Below are positions 1 through 9,217 of a stretch of 64,000 bases of DNA, piece by piece. The notes under the pieces are model-generated. The model was not told where the DNA came from, did no database searches, and saw only the letters and a list, made by a program, of their open reading frames with translations. This stretch comes from Bacillaceae bacterium JMAK1. Its GTDB lineage: Bacteria > Bacillota > Bacilli > Bacillales > Marinococcaceae. Made by a program: the position numbers and the translations under genes. How positions within the stretch are numbered: the first letter of the stretch is position 1; each line of letters opens with the position of its first letter. The stretch lies in NCBI GenBank assembly GCA_012970285.1, contig JIBW01000006.1, forward strand, positions 531,796 through 595,795, in the 5' to 3' direction.

Positions 1-152
1 CGAAGTCCAAGGTACGTTCCAAAGAAGGTGGCAAACATCGTCACTTCACCAGATAAGAACACCCAAAAACCTACGAATTTATTCTTTCCTTCTAATGTTG
101 CCCGCTCCGGGTGAGCCGGCAAACCTTTCGAAACATCAACGGTTTCGCTCAT
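1..152 (-). CDS. ctaE: Cytochrome c oxidase subunit III, N-terminal part (runs off the window)
   Basis: Only the first 50 codons are in the window; the gene continues beyond base 1. The translated start carries the LEGKNKFVGFWVF stretch that opens Bacillus CtaE and runs into the first membrane helix. Subunit III is the non-catalytic membrane subunit of caa3-type cytochrome c oxidase. Its ATG (150-152) lies inside the end of ctaD, a 17-base overlap that implies translational coupling in one operon. Identity rests on the N-terminus and on the position after ctaD. Confidence 0.88.
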   Translation of the reverse strand, partial: MSETVDVSKGLPAHPERATLEGKNKFVGFWVFLSGEVTMFATFFGTYLGL

Positions 153-2025
153 CTGCTAACGCCTCCCGTTCCATAGCCTCAACGTTTTCTTTTGTAATGT
201 GATAGCCATGATCTTCTTTCCATGACCGAACAGCCATTGAGCCGAACATCACGAGCAAGCCGAGCACAACAACGATATACGGATTGATCCAAGCATCCAT
301 ATGTTTCATGATCAGTCCAAAACCAGCGATAAAAGAGCCGAGTGCAATCATAAATGGCAAGAATGAACCGTTCGGCATGTGAATATCAGCAAGTGGTTCT
401 GAAGGTTTCATTGTTCCATCACCGTGGATCTTTTCATAAAACAAAGGATCTAGAGATCGTACTTGAGGAACTTGTGCAAAGTTATATTCCGGAACAGGTG
501 TATGCGTCGCCCATTCCAATGCACGACCATCCCAAGGGTCATCAACAGGATGATTTGGTCTTTTCATCGCTGAGTAGATAACATTAATCAAAAGTAATAT
601 AATAGCCAACCCTTGCATGAACGCACCAATCGATGAAATAAGGTTCATTCCATCCCACCCTTGGTCAGCAAGATAAACATTCACGCGTCGCGGCATTCCT
701 ATTAAACCGAGAATATGTTGAATAAAGAACGTTAAATGGAATCCGATGTAAAAGATCCAAAACATCCACTTACCGAGTGTCTCGTTCAAACAATGCCCAA
801 ACATTTTCGGGTACCAATAATATGTGGCACCGAGAATACCGAGCACAATCCCCCCAAGAATAATGTAGTGAAAGTGGGCAACGACAAAGTACGTATCGTG
901 ATACAAATGGGTCACAGGTGACATTGCAAGCATGATCCCGGTTACTCCACCTAATACGAATGTCGGTACGAATGAGGACGCACAAAGCATCGCTGTCGTA
1001 AACCGAAGTTTTCCACCCCACATCGTAAATAACCAGTTAAAAATCTTAATACCTGTCGGTACACCAATTAACATCGTCAAAATGGCAAAGATTGAATTCG
1101 TAATTGGTCCAAGGTTTAGCGTAAACATATGGTGAACCCATACCATAAAACCTAAGAATCCAATAAGGATGGTTGCAAATACCATTGCTGTATAACCGAA
1201 TAAACGTTTCTTCGAAAATACCGGAATAATTTCCGAGATCATCCCAAATGCTGGCAATACAAGAATGTATACTTCTGGGTGACCGAAAATCCAGAAGATA
1301 TGTGGCCAAATAACCGCATTCCCTCCTGCAGCCGCTAAGAAAAACTGGCCATCAAACATACGATCTAACATTAACAAAGCAAGTCCTGCTGCTAATGGAG
1401 TAAAGCCAAACACAATTAAGATTGAAGTAATAAACGAATTCCAACAAAATAGTGGCATGCGGAGTAATGTCATCCCCGGTGCACGCATTGTTATAATCGT
1501 CACAATGAAATTAATACCGGAAATTAACGTTCCGAAACCTGATATTTGTAAACCGAGAACGTAGAAGTCAAGTCCAATACCAGCATAGTCTCGACTCGAC
1601 AACGGGACATATGCCGTCCACCCCGCATCTGGGGCGCCCCCAAAGAACCACGATAAACTCAGTAATATACCACCGAAGAAGAAAAACCAAAATCCTAACG
1701 CATTTAAAAAAGGAAATGCAACGTCCCTCGCTCCAATTTGCAATGGAATGAGGTAATTCATGAAAGCAAAAAGTAACGGTGTTGCAGCTAAGAAAAGCAT
1801 GATCGTACCGTGCATCGACAACAATTCGTTGTACGTTTGTCCGGTTACAAACGTATTTTCAGGAATCATAAGTTGAATACGAATTAAAATTGCCATAAGC
1901 CCCGCTTTTCCAAAGAATAACGTACCGGCTATTAAGTATAAAATCGCAATTTTTTTATGATCCACAGTCGTAAGCAAGTCCCATAAAAGACTTTTCTTAA
2001 GCGTATGTGCAGCCTCTCTGACCAT
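136..2025 (-). CDS. ctaD: Cytochrome c oxidase subunit I (caa3-type)
   Basis: 629-residue heme-copper oxidase subunit I, catalysing reduction of oxygen to water coupled to proton pumping in the plasma membrane. Visible ligands: His72 (MHGTIM) and His386 (HFHY) for the low-spin heme, His384 for the high-spin heme, and His249, His298 and His299 for CuB. The HPEVY motif has Glu251 and Tyr253, the A-type signature. The sequence resembles Bacillus CtaD more than the quinol oxidase QoxB. The ATG at 2025 follows AAGGGGGC; an in-frame TTG 18 bases upstream lies in that ribosome binding site and was rejected. Subunit II (ctaC), normally directly upstream, is not here: the next upstream gene is divergent. 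Confidence 0.95.
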   Translation of the reverse strand: MVREAAHTLKKSLLWDLLTTVDHKKIAILYLIAGTLFFGKAGLMAILIRIQLMIPENTFVTGQTYNELLSMHGTIMLFLAATPLLFAFMNYLIPLQIGARDVAFPFLNALGFWFFFFGGILLSLSWFFGGAPDAGWTAYVPLSSRDYAGIGLDFYVLGLQISGFGTLISGINFIVTIITMRAPGMTLLRMPLFCWNSFITSILIVFGFTPLAAGLALLMLDRMFDGQFFLAAAGGNAVIWPHIFWIFGHPEVYILVLPAFGMISEIIPVFSKKRLFGYTAMVFATILIGFLGFMVWVHHMFTLNLGPITNSIFAILTMLIGVPTGIKIFNWLFTMWGGKLRFTTAMLCASSFVPTFVLGGVTGIMLAMSPVTHLYHDTYFVVAHFHYIILGGIVLGILGATYYWYPKMFGHCLNETLGKWMFWIFYIGFHLTFFIQHILGLIGMPRRVNVYLADQGWDGMNLISSIGAFMQGLAIILLLINVIYSAMKRPNHPVDDPWDGRALEWATHTPVPEYNFAQVPQVRSLDPLFYEKIHGDGTMKPSEPLADIHMPNGSFLPFMIALGSFIAGFGLIMKHMDAWINPYIVVVLGLLVMFGSMAVRSWKEDHGYHITKENVEAMEREALADERNR

Positions 2026-2097
2026 ATTTACAGCCCCCTTCAAACAATTCTCTGAACAGTTTGCCCCGAGCCATCGGCATTATGCATCGTTCTTTTT

Positions 2098-2146
2098 AGA
2101 CAAAAATAAATAACCCCTTCCAATGCGCGCAATCATTGAAAGGGGT
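2098..2146 (-). terminator. Hairpin with T-rich 3' side in the ctaD 5' leader (terminator or attenuator)
   Basis: ACCCCTTCCAATG at 2113-2125 pairs with CATTGAAAGGGGT at 2134-2146 with one mismatch. On the minus strand it is followed by TTATTTATTTTTG. The only minus-strand gene that could use it is ctaD, which starts about 70 bases downstream, so it is either a leader attenuator or a leftover terminator from a gene no longer present. Confidence 0.55.
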
Positions 2147-2301
2147 CATCCAGTTAGAGAAAATCATCCCAATAAAGGGACTAATCCTTGTGGTGCCTTG
2201 ATGTTTTAAGTCAAGACAATACTAGTATGAGAACGTCTACCGGATTTTATACGTACGACTTGCATATTCATGCTATGATGATGAAAAAAGGGGGCAAACT
2301 T

Positions 2302-3471
2302 ATGTTACCGTCAAGTGCAAAACGGATGACGAACGTTGAATTTTCGAAGATCAGAGAAATCTCTGCAAAAGCTGCTGAACGTGCAAATTCTGGACATGAT
2401 GTGTTCCGTCTCACATTAGGAGAGCCCGATTTTGATACGCCTGCCATCGCACAAGCGGCTGCGTTTGAAGCCATCAAAGCTGGCGACACTCACTACACCC
2501 CAAACACCGGAATTCCAGAGCTACGAGAAGCTCTTGCTAACAAATTAACGAGGGAAAATGGTATTCCCGCCAAGGCTGAAGAGATTATCGTCACAAATGG
2601 AGGGAGCGAAGCGCTGTTCGATACATTTCTTGCCCTTTTAAACCCTGGCGACGAAGTCATTATTCCAAGCCCAGCTTGGCCGAACTATGACTCTGCAGCT
2701 CATATGGCAGGAGCAACACCGGTACACATTCCAATGGAAAGTGAAAACGGAAAATTCATTTCACCCATTGAACAAATTGAAACGTCGATTACACCAAACA
2801 CGAAGATTCTTGTCGTCAACACACCACACAACCCGACAGGCGTAGTTCTCTCAAAGGAAGAATTGCAGGAACTTGCAAACTTAGCGACAAAACATAACCT
2901 TATTGTCGTATCCGATGAAATGTACGAGAAGATCATCGCAGATGAAACACCGCATTACAGCATAGCGAGCTTTCCTGGTATGGCGGAACGAACGATTACG
3001 ATTAACGGTTTCTCAAAAGCCTATGCGATGACAGGCTGGCGTGTCGGTTATTTACACGCTCCAACCGCCTATTATCCGGCAATTTTTAGAGTCCACCAGT
3101 TCAATACAGCCTGTACTCCCGGGTTTGCCCAGCAGGCCGCTCTCACACTTCTAAAAAATGGTGAACGGGCAGTCACTGAGATGAAAGAGTCGTTCCAACG
3201 TCGACGGGTACTACTACAATCTGCGTTAGAAAAAGCGGCGAATCTAACGGTAATGGAAGCAACAGGTGCGATCTACTTATTTGTTCATGTTCGGCACAAT
3301 GAATCGAACATACGCGACTTTGCGCTTCGTTTATTAGATGAAACGGGCGTCGCTTGTGTCCCAGGAACTGCCTTTGGAAACGCAGGTGAAGGGTATTTAC
3401 GATTGTCTTACGCGACATCTGAAGAAGACTTACTCGAAGCTGCTAAACGTTTAGTCGCGTATGTCGGATAA
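2302..3471 (+). CDS. Class I/II PLP-dependent aminotransferase
   Basis: 389-residue fold-type I aminotransferase of the aspartate/aromatic group. Lys239 in NGFSKAYAMTGWRVGY is the Schiff-base lysine. Asn177 (NTPHNPTG) and Asp205 (SDEMY) are the cofactor-contacting residues, and GEPDFDTP near residue 40 is the usual N-terminal substrate loop. It probably moves amino groups between an amino acid and 2-oxoglutarate; the substrate cannot be read from sequence. The ATG at 2302 follows AAAAAAGGGGGC; the frame is open 38 codons further upstream without a better start. It is divergent from ctaD and stands alone with the small gene at 3517. Confidence 0.9.
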   Translation: MLPSSAKRMTNVEFSKIREISAKAAERANSGHDVFRLTLGEPDFDTPAIAQAAAFEAIKAGDTHYTPNTGIPELREALANKLTRENGIPAKAEEIIVTNGGSEALFDTFLALLNPGDEVIIPSPAWPNYDSAAHMAGATPVHIPMESENGKFISPIEQIETSITPNTKILVVNTPHNPTGVVLSKEELQELANLATKHNLIVVSDEMYEKIIADETPHYSIASFPGMAERTITINGFSKAYAMTGWRVGYLHAPTAYYPAIFRVHQFNTACTPGFAQQAALTLLKNGERAVTEMKESFQRRRVLLQSALEKAANLTVMEATGAIYLFVHVRHNESNIRDFALRLLDETGVACVPGTAFGNAGEGYLRLSYATSEEDLLEAAKRLVAYVG

Positions 3472-3516
3472 AGACATGGTATAATAACGTGCAATCGTCT
3501 AGCACGGAGGTCAAGT

Positions 3517-3690
3517 ATGGATCCACAATTAAGAAACGGAATGATTTTTGTATTCATCGGGCTCGTTTTGTTATTTCTAACATTTATCGTCCACTTTCCT
3601 CTATGGTTATGGGCAATGATTGTCGGTGCGAGTTTTGTCATTAATGGGGTCGGAGTCGTCCATCTCATTCGTTACATTCGGAAGTTATAA
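3517..3690 (+). CDS. Small two-helix membrane protein, unknown function
   Basis: 57 codons starting at an ATG six bases after CACGGAGG, a strong ribosome binding site. The product begins MDPQLRNGMIFVFIG and has two hydrophobic segments (about residues 9-27 and 31-50) with a basic end (RYIRKL). It follows the aminotransferase by 45 bases and ends just before a shared terminator, so the two may be co-transcribed. I do not recognise the family. It is easily missed because of its length. Confidence 0.7.
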   Translation: MDPQLRNGMIFVFIGLVLLFLTFIVHFPLWLWAMIVGASFVINGVGVVHLIRYIRKL

Positions 3691-3696
3691 TCATAA

Positions 3697-3737
3697 GAAG
3701 ACCATCCGTTTTTATACGAATGGTCTTCTTTTTTATC
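3697..3737 (+). terminator. Rho-independent terminator
   Basis: GAAGACCATCCGT pairs with ACGAATGGTCTTC (one mismatch), followed by TTTTTTAT. It ends the aminotransferase/small-protein transcript and sits tail to tail against the aldo/keto reductase. Confidence 0.85.
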
Positions 3738-4557
3738 GCTTATTCATATCATTTGGTGCAAAGCCTTGGCGCTCGTTACGATTTAATTCATTGATGCTCT
3801 TCATTTGATCATCACTCAGCTCAAAATCAAAGACATTCAAGTTTTCTACAATTCTGGCTGGTGTAACTGACTTAGGGATAACGATCCGATTCTGTTGTAA
3901 ATGCCAACGAAGAATAACTTGAGCTGGGGTACGACTAACATCTTCTGCAATTTGAACAATTGCAGCGTCTTGCAGGCTATCTCCCCCTTGGTTTAGAGGG
4001 CTCCACGCTTCCACATAAATGTTATGTTGATCACAGAACGCACGCAACTCTTCTTGCTGCAAGTACGGATGGCATTCAACTTGGTTTAATACGGGAACAA
4101 CTTCACACTCATCAAGAAGACGTTGTAAATGCTCAATCTCAAAGTTACAAACACCGATGGCTTTTACTTTGCCTTCTTTATACAGATGTTCGAGGGCACG
4201 ATAGGTTTCCACATAGTTATCAAACTGTGGCGTCGGCCAATGAACCAAATACAAATCTACATAATCAAGTCCAAGACGCTCAAGACTAGCTTCGAAAGCT
4301 TGTAACGTCTCGTCATATCCGTGATCGCTATTCCAAACTTTCGTAGTGATAAATAACTCTTCACGCTTAATTCCTGAATTTTTAATTGCTTGCCCTACAC
4401 CTGCTTCATTTCCATAAACCTTTGCTGTATCAAGTGAACGATAGCCCGCTTCTAATGCGCGCTCGACTGCGGGAATTACTTTATCATTTTCAACTTTCCA
4501 AACTCCAAAGCCTAATTGATGCATGTTAACGCCATTGTTTAAAGTTACTTCGTACAT
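3733..4557 (-). CDS. Aldo/keto reductase (AKR5-like)
   Basis: 274-residue NADPH-dependent (beta/alpha)8 reductase of aldehydes and ketones. The catalytic tetrad is visible: Asp43 and Tyr48 (DTAKVYGNE), Lys73 (TTKVW) and His106 (LVHWP). The IPKS motif near the C-terminus binds the 2'-phosphate of NADPH. It resembles the Bacillus YvgN/YtbE methylglyoxal/glyoxal reductases. The start at 4557 has GAGGGAG eight bases upstream; a GTG three codons earlier sits inside that site. Cytosolic; substrate unknown, carbonyl detoxification is the usual role. Confidence 0.92.
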   Translation of the reverse strand: MYEVTLNNGVNMHQLGFGVWKVENDKVIPAVERALEAGYRSLDTAKVYGNEAGVGQAIKNSGIKREELFITTKVWNSDHGYDETLQAFEASLERLGLDYVDLYLVHWPTPQFDNYVETYRALEHLYKEGKVKAIGVCNFEIEHLQRLLDECEVVPVLNQVECHPYLQQEELRAFCDQHNIYVEAWSPLNQGGDSLQDAAIVQIAEDVSRTPAQVILRWHLQQNRIVIPKSVTPARIVENLNVFDFELSDDQMKSINELNRNERQGFAPNDMNKR

Positions 4558-4591
4558 CTCATTCACTCCCTCTCATTCTAATACGCCAAAA

Positions 4592-5344
4592 TTATAGCAT
4601 ATTGTAGAGAAAGGGTCTTAAATAACGAATGAGTTCTTTATGATGATCTTGAAGAAATTGACGAATAGCAGCTGGATTATTTTTCACTGTAATAACCTCT
4701 TCAAATTCTGGGGTTTCTCCTTTATTTCTTAGCTTTTCATTGTGCCTATGCACTTGTTTAACGAGCTGATCTTTCGTGAACGTTGAATGAAGCTGAAAAA
4801 CAATCGCAAGCCACACCTTACGATCTGGGAAGATCAGCTTATCTGCAAAAAAGGCTTTAACTTCACGATCGTCTTTTACGTTAATCCCTAGTTCCTCTTC
4901 TACTTCTCGTGTAACATTACTGACTACATCAATCTCGTTAAAAGACACATCTTCTTGATCGATTCCGCCCCCTGCACATTGAATGACGCCCGGCTTCGCC
5001 GTTTGACTTCCCATTCTCCCGAATAGGAGATAACCGTCTGACGAAATCACGAACGCCACAGGTGCAAGAATCGGACATGCTTCTTCTTTTGATAAACGAT
5101 TGTTTTTAGAATATAAATGATGTGCATAGTCCGTTTCCTTCATTCCAATTGTTAACTCGTCTTCCGTTAGCTCTACATCATTCATACGATACAGTGTTCC
5201 TCTAAAAAACATATTGTTCTGATTAATTTCTTGCCAATGATGTTCAATGTTACGTTTTGTTTCTTCTGATACATGTACTTTGCCCGCTCGGATTGGAAAC
5301 TGCATCTTTGCTGGTGCTTTTATAATGTTAATGTGGTCATTCAT
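4592..5344 (-). CDS. Nudix-superfamily hydrolase
   Basis: 250 residues with a Nudix fold in the middle: GGGIDQED, then REVEEELGI, which is the core of the Nudix box (RExxEExGU). The spacing between the box glutamate and REVEEE is one residue longer than the classic pattern, so catalysis is probable but not certain. Family members cleave nucleoside diphosphates linked to another moiety, using Mg2+ held by the box glutamates. The roughly 90-residue N-terminal part is unassigned. It starts 17 bases after the amidase stop, with AAAGGGTG upstream, so the two form an operon; the functional link is unknown. Confidence 0.72.
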   Translation of the reverse strand: MNDHINIIKAPAKMQFPIRAGKVHVSEETKRNIEHHWQEINQNNMFFRGTLYRMNDVELTEDELTIGMKETDYAHHLYSKNNRLSKEEACPILAPVAFVISSDGYLLFGRMGSQTAKPGVIQCAGGGIDQEDVSFNEIDVVSNVTREVEEELGINVKDDREVKAFFADKLIFPDRKVWLAIVFQLHSTFTKDQLVKQVHRHNEKLRNKGETPEFEEVITVKNNPAAIRQFLQDHHKELIRYLRPFLYNML

Positions 5345-5360
5345 CGCTCTTCACCCTTTG

Positions 5361-6839
5361 TTATTCGTCTCTTAAACCTCCTTGCCATAAATGACTATCT
5401 TCAAGCGCATTCCCTAATCGTAACAACAACGATTCATTACCTTTTTGGGCCATCGCTTGTACGCCTATTGGCAAACCATTCTTGCATTGGTAGACAGGAA
5501 GTGAGATGGCAGGTTGGCCTGTTATGTTAGAAAGTTGCGTAAACGGTGAATACGTTAAGCTCGGTAAAAACATCTCGTAAATGAGTGACTGTTGTTGCAT
5601 TGGGTTCAACCCATTTAAGCGATCAATCCATTGCGCTTTATCCTCTGTTGAAGGGGTTAATTCTCCAATCTTAGGTGCGTGGTCCGCTGTAGAAGGGGTT
5701 AAATACAAATCATACGTTTCATGAAAACGAACCATTCGCATGAGGGCATCATCCCAACCATTGATGCTTTTTGCATAATGATTCGCACCAATTTGCCTCC
5801 CGGCAGTTGCCAGCATCCACGTCTCTAATTCACAATCTTCATCAGTAATTGCTATGCCCGTCGCCTTCTCAAGTGAATCCAGGACATTCGCCATTTCTCC
5901 GCTATTCATCACATAATAATTCTCCATCAAGTTTGTACCATCAATGCCTGGTGAACAATTTTCTACATAATGACCTTCACGCTCAAGCCAGTATGCAACT
6001 TGTCTAACAGCTTCCTTTGCGCTCTCACTCACCTTCGTTCCGACAGGCGATTGATCACTCCACGCAATTCTCAACTTCCCTAATGGCTTCTTAGCATCTT
6101 CTAGATAACAACCTTCGAATAACGGGATTTGAAACGCGGCTTCTAATTGGAACGTTTGCAATTCGTCTAGAACCGCTGCACTGTCTCTCACTGAGCGACT
6201 GATAACAAAATCAATTGCCGCTCCTTGCCACTGCCTTCCAACTCCAGGACCAACAGGCATTCTTCCCCTCGTTGGTTTCAGTCCAACGAGCCCTGTCCAC
6301 GATGCAGGAATTCGTATCGAACCACCTCCATCGCTTGCCGCTGCGATCGGAACCATTCCAGAAGCAACCGCTGCCGCTGCCCCACCACTAGACCCACCAG
6401 GTGAGTATTCCTTGTTCCAAGGATTCCGTGAGGGTCCATGAATGGCCGGTTCAGTAATGTTCTTAATGCCAAGTTCAGGAGAGTTTGTAAAGCCAGTAAA
6501 TAAAAAACCTGCGCTTCTTAGACGATTGACATAATGACTGTTTCGTTGCGCGACACGTTTCTTCAATAACGTCGACCCTGCATCAATGACTTCTCCCTCT
6601 AGCATATGTGAAAGATTTTTAAGCAGTAACGGCACTCCGGAAAAACGAGTGTCTCGTCTCGCATGCTCCGCTTCTGCTCTCACTTTGTCATAACGCTCAT
6701 GAACGATCGCATTTAATTCGCCATTTTGTTGATGAGCACACGCAATGCTCGCTTCTACAACTTCCTTGGCACTCCATTCGCGGCTTTTTAGCTTTTCGCT
6801 CAATGCAATTCCGTCCATTAACCTATACTCTTGCTCCAT
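5361..6839 (-). CDS. Amidase (amidase signature family)
   Basis: 492-residue serine amidase with the Ser-cisSer-Lys triad: Lys74 (LLLKNLS), cis-Ser151 (SPGGSSGGAAAA) and nucleophile Ser174 (GGGSIRIPAS). It hydrolyses amides to acid plus ammonia or amine, and is related to GatA but without evidence of a GatCAB role. No signal peptide, so cytosolic. The ATG follows GGGAGGGGC. It is the first gene of a pair with the Nudix gene, separated from the TRAP operon upstream by a strong terminator, so it is probably a separate unit. Confidence 0.9.
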   Translation of the reverse strand: MEQEYRLMDGIALSEKLKSREWSAKEVVEASIACAHQQNGELNAIVHERYDKVRAEAEHARRDTRFSGVPLLLKNLSHMLEGEVIDAGSTLLKKRVAQRNSHYVNRLRSAGFLFTGFTNSPELGIKNITEPAIHGPSRNPWNKEYSPGGSSGGAAAAVASGMVPIAAASDGGGSIRIPASWTGLVGLKPTRGRMPVGPGVGRQWQGAAIDFVISRSVRDSAAVLDELQTFQLEAAFQIPLFEGCYLEDAKKPLGKLRIAWSDQSPVGTKVSESAKEAVRQVAYWLEREGHYVENCSPGIDGTNLMENYYVMNSGEMANVLDSLEKATGIAITDEDCELETWMLATAGRQIGANHYAKSINGWDDALMRMVRFHETYDLYLTPSTADHAPKIGELTPSTEDKAQWIDRLNGLNPMQQQSLIYEMFLPSLTYSPFTQLSNITGQPAISLPVYQCKNGLPIGVQAMAQKGNESLLLRLGNALEDSHLWQGGLRDE

Positions 6840-6975
6840 CCTTTGCCCCTCCCAACCGAATCTTAACTTGCTATTCTCTACCCGAAAGCGTACAAGGGAA
6901 ATCCTTTACTTCTATCGTTTTAAAGTTACCTACACAATTCGCCAACTGATTTCCGTTATCCTCTGCGGCACCTTT

Positions 6976-7028
6976 ATTAATAAAAAAATAAGAACTCTAC
7001 TCGAATGATCATTCAAGTAGAGTTCTTA
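6976..7028 (-). terminator. Rho-independent terminator of the TRAP operon
   Basis: TAAGAACTCTACT...AGTAGAGTTCTTA spans 6989-7028 and is followed on the minus strand by TATTTTTTTATT. It lies just after the permease stop codon. Confidence 0.9.
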
Positions 7029-7031
7029 TGA

Positions 7032-9215
7032 TTAAGCAGTGACTGCCTGACCTGGATCAGCTTCTTGGTCTTGTCGTTTCTTTCTCATCTTATTGATGGT
7101 AATTAAGAGAGCAAACAACCCGATTCCAAGTAGGTCTGTGTATATTGAGGCATGAATGAATACGAGTGATGACGTTAAGGCTATAATCCATTCGAACCAA
7201 CGATAATTCGTAAATAGATAACGCTGAATAACGGTTACAAATACAAGAATACCGATAAGCGCGGTAAAGATCGCCCATACGATTTCATACCATGCGTAAA
7301 GACCTGCGTTTTCTGGAAGCAAAAGAATAATTGTGTTTGTTGCAAAGATAAACGGCAGGAGCAAAGCACCTGTATCGTATTTGAAACCTTGTACCCCTGT
7401 AATAATTGGATCGGCTTTTGCAATTCCTGATATCGCATATGCCGGCAAGTTAACAGGTGGTGTATCATCGGCAAGAACTCCGTAATAAAGTACAAATAAG
7501 TGGGCGGCCATAATCGGCACGTTCATCTCAATGAGTGCCGGCGCAACCATGGCGGCTAAAATAACATAGGTTGCTGTCGTTGGTAAACCGAGACCAACAA
7601 TTAAACAGGCGATAAATGTAAAGAATAGCGCGAGCAATAGGTTGTCCCCTGCAAAACCAACAATAATTGTAGGTAGTTTACCAGATAAGCCGGTAAGGTT
7701 AATAACCCCAATTAAAATCCCTGCTGTCGCACACGCTGTTACAACGGTAAGCGACTTACGAGCTGACATTTCAAAACTTACAACGAGCTCACGCACACCG
7801 AATTTAACAGGAGCAGATTCAATTTTGTATCGCTTTTGAAACAATACGAAGAAGATACATACAAAAATTCCAATTGCTATCATTATTGAGATCTCAATAT
7901 GCCATCCAAGTAATACGTGCATAAGATAAGAGATTCCAGCGAGAACGGCTGCAATTAACAATCCTGCACCAAATCGCTCACGTAGACGATGAGCAAACAC
8001 TGCAACGGTAAGCAACATAACAATTGAGAAGAATGCCGCGTTAAAGACTGTATTTCCAACTAGCACAAAGTATACGAGTGCTAGAATCGGAATAATTAAG
8101 TAACCTTGTTGCAATAAACTCCTCTTGGCAGGAACAAGCGTTGACTTATCCAAACCTCTGATGTCGTTTTTCACGGATTCAATGTGGACCATCCAAAGAA
8201 TGGCAATATACGTTAATACGGCCGGGATTAAGGCTGAGACCATGATCTGAGCATAACTATATGGTGTATACTCAATCATTAAAAATGCTGCTGCACCCAT
8301 AACTGGTGGTAAGAGCTGTCCACTAGAGGATGATGCAACCTCAATCCCCCCGGCAACTTGCGGTTTAAATCCAACTTTCTTCATTAATGGGATTGTAAAC
8401 GTTCCTGTTGTTACTGCATTGGCTACGGAACTACCTGAAATGGATCCCATAAAACCAGAACCAACAACCGCGGCTTTCGCTGGTCCACCACGATAGTGAC
8501 CAACCATACGAAGAGCAAGATCAATAAACATCTTACCTGCACCCGTTGCCTCTAAAATCGCACCAAACATAACGAAAATAAAGACGTAGTTCGCTGATAC
8601 AGAAAGTGGTGTACCGAGAATACCTGTGCTTGTGTACATCATTTCATAAATAAACGTATCAAAGTTCGCACGGCTATGTGAGAAAGGTGGCGGTAAAAGA
8701 TTGCCAAAGAAATAGTATGCAATAAAACAAAGCGCAATAATAAGTAAAGGCTTACCGACAACTCGACGAGTCGCTTCGATAATTAAGAGAATCATAATGA
8801 TCCCTGCAATCATATGAATTGTATCCATACGACCTGAAAGAATTGCTGGTGCCGTTTGACTATACATAACAAACAGACCGACAACGAGTGCAACTCCCGC
8901 TAGTAAGAAGTCATACCAGACAATGGTTTGCTGACTTAATCCTTTTTTCCGTGGGAAAATTAAGTAAACGAGAACTAACCCTAGAATCAAATGAATAAAC
9001 AAATGTTGCCTTGTTCCTACAATTAGACCAAACCCTGCAGTATAAAGATGATAAGCGGCCATCCCAACACATATTACTAAAATCAGTAATGCTTTCCAGC
9101 CGAAGACTTTCCGGTCACTACCTTCTACTTCTTCTGTATCTGGAAGGTCTGCGGGGATTTCGACCTCTGTCGCATCGACATTGCCTTTGAATTTTTTCTT
9201 ATCCAAATCTGACAT
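7032..9215 (-). CDS. TRAP transporter fused permease (DctQM fusion, TAXI type)
   Basis: 727-residue polytopic protein with the small (Q-like) membrane domain at the N-terminus fused to the large DctM-type domain, as in TAXI-TRAP systems. GLGLPTTATYV and GVLADDTPP are typical of the large subunit. It imports an organic anion using an ion gradient together with the receptor encoded two genes upstream. The ATG at 9215 has AGGAGG six bases upstream; an ATG two codons earlier touches the AGGAGG and overlaps the previous stop as ATGA. Substrate unknown; TAXI systems often carry C4/C5 dicarboxylates or glutamate-like compounds. Confidence 0.93.
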   Translation of the reverse strand: MSDLDKKKFKGNVDATEVEIPADLPDTEEVEGSDRKVFGWKALLILVICVGMAAYHLYTAGFGLIVGTRQHLFIHLILGLVLVYLIFPRKKGLSQQTIVWYDFLLAGVALVVGLFVMYSQTAPAILSGRMDTIHMIAGIIMILLIIEATRRVVGKPLLIIALCFIAYYFFGNLLPPPFSHSRANFDTFIYEMMYTSTGILGTPLSVSANYVFIFVMFGAILEATGAGKMFIDLALRMVGHYRGGPAKAAVVGSGFMGSISGSSVANAVTTGTFTIPLMKKVGFKPQVAGGIEVASSSSGQLLPPVMGAAAFLMIEYTPYSYAQIMVSALIPAVLTYIAILWMVHIESVKNDIRGLDKSTLVPAKRSLLQQGYLIIPILALVYFVLVGNTVFNAAFFSIVMLLTVAVFAHRLRERFGAGLLIAAVLAGISYLMHVLLGWHIEISIMIAIGIFVCIFFVLFQKRYKIESAPVKFGVRELVVSFEMSARKSLTVVTACATAGILIGVINLTGLSGKLPTIIVGFAGDNLLLALFFTFIACLIVGLGLPTTATYVILAAMVAPALIEMNVPIMAAHLFVLYYGVLADDTPPVNLPAYAISGIAKADPIITGVQGFKYDTGALLLPFIFATNTIILLLPENAGLYAWYEIVWAIFTALIGILVFVTVIQRYLFTNYRWFEWIIALTSSLVFIHASIYTDLLGIGLFALLITINKMRKKRQDQEADPGQAVTA

Positions 9216-9217
9216 GG

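Noticed and set aside
2260..2279. TTGCAT and TATGAT as the aminotransferase promoter
   Set aside because: The spacer is only eight bases, far from the 16-18 required.
4592..5344. Firm assignment to a specific Nudix subfamily
   Set aside because: The box has an extra residue before REVEEELGI and the N-terminal domain is unfamiliar, so only the superfamily is given.
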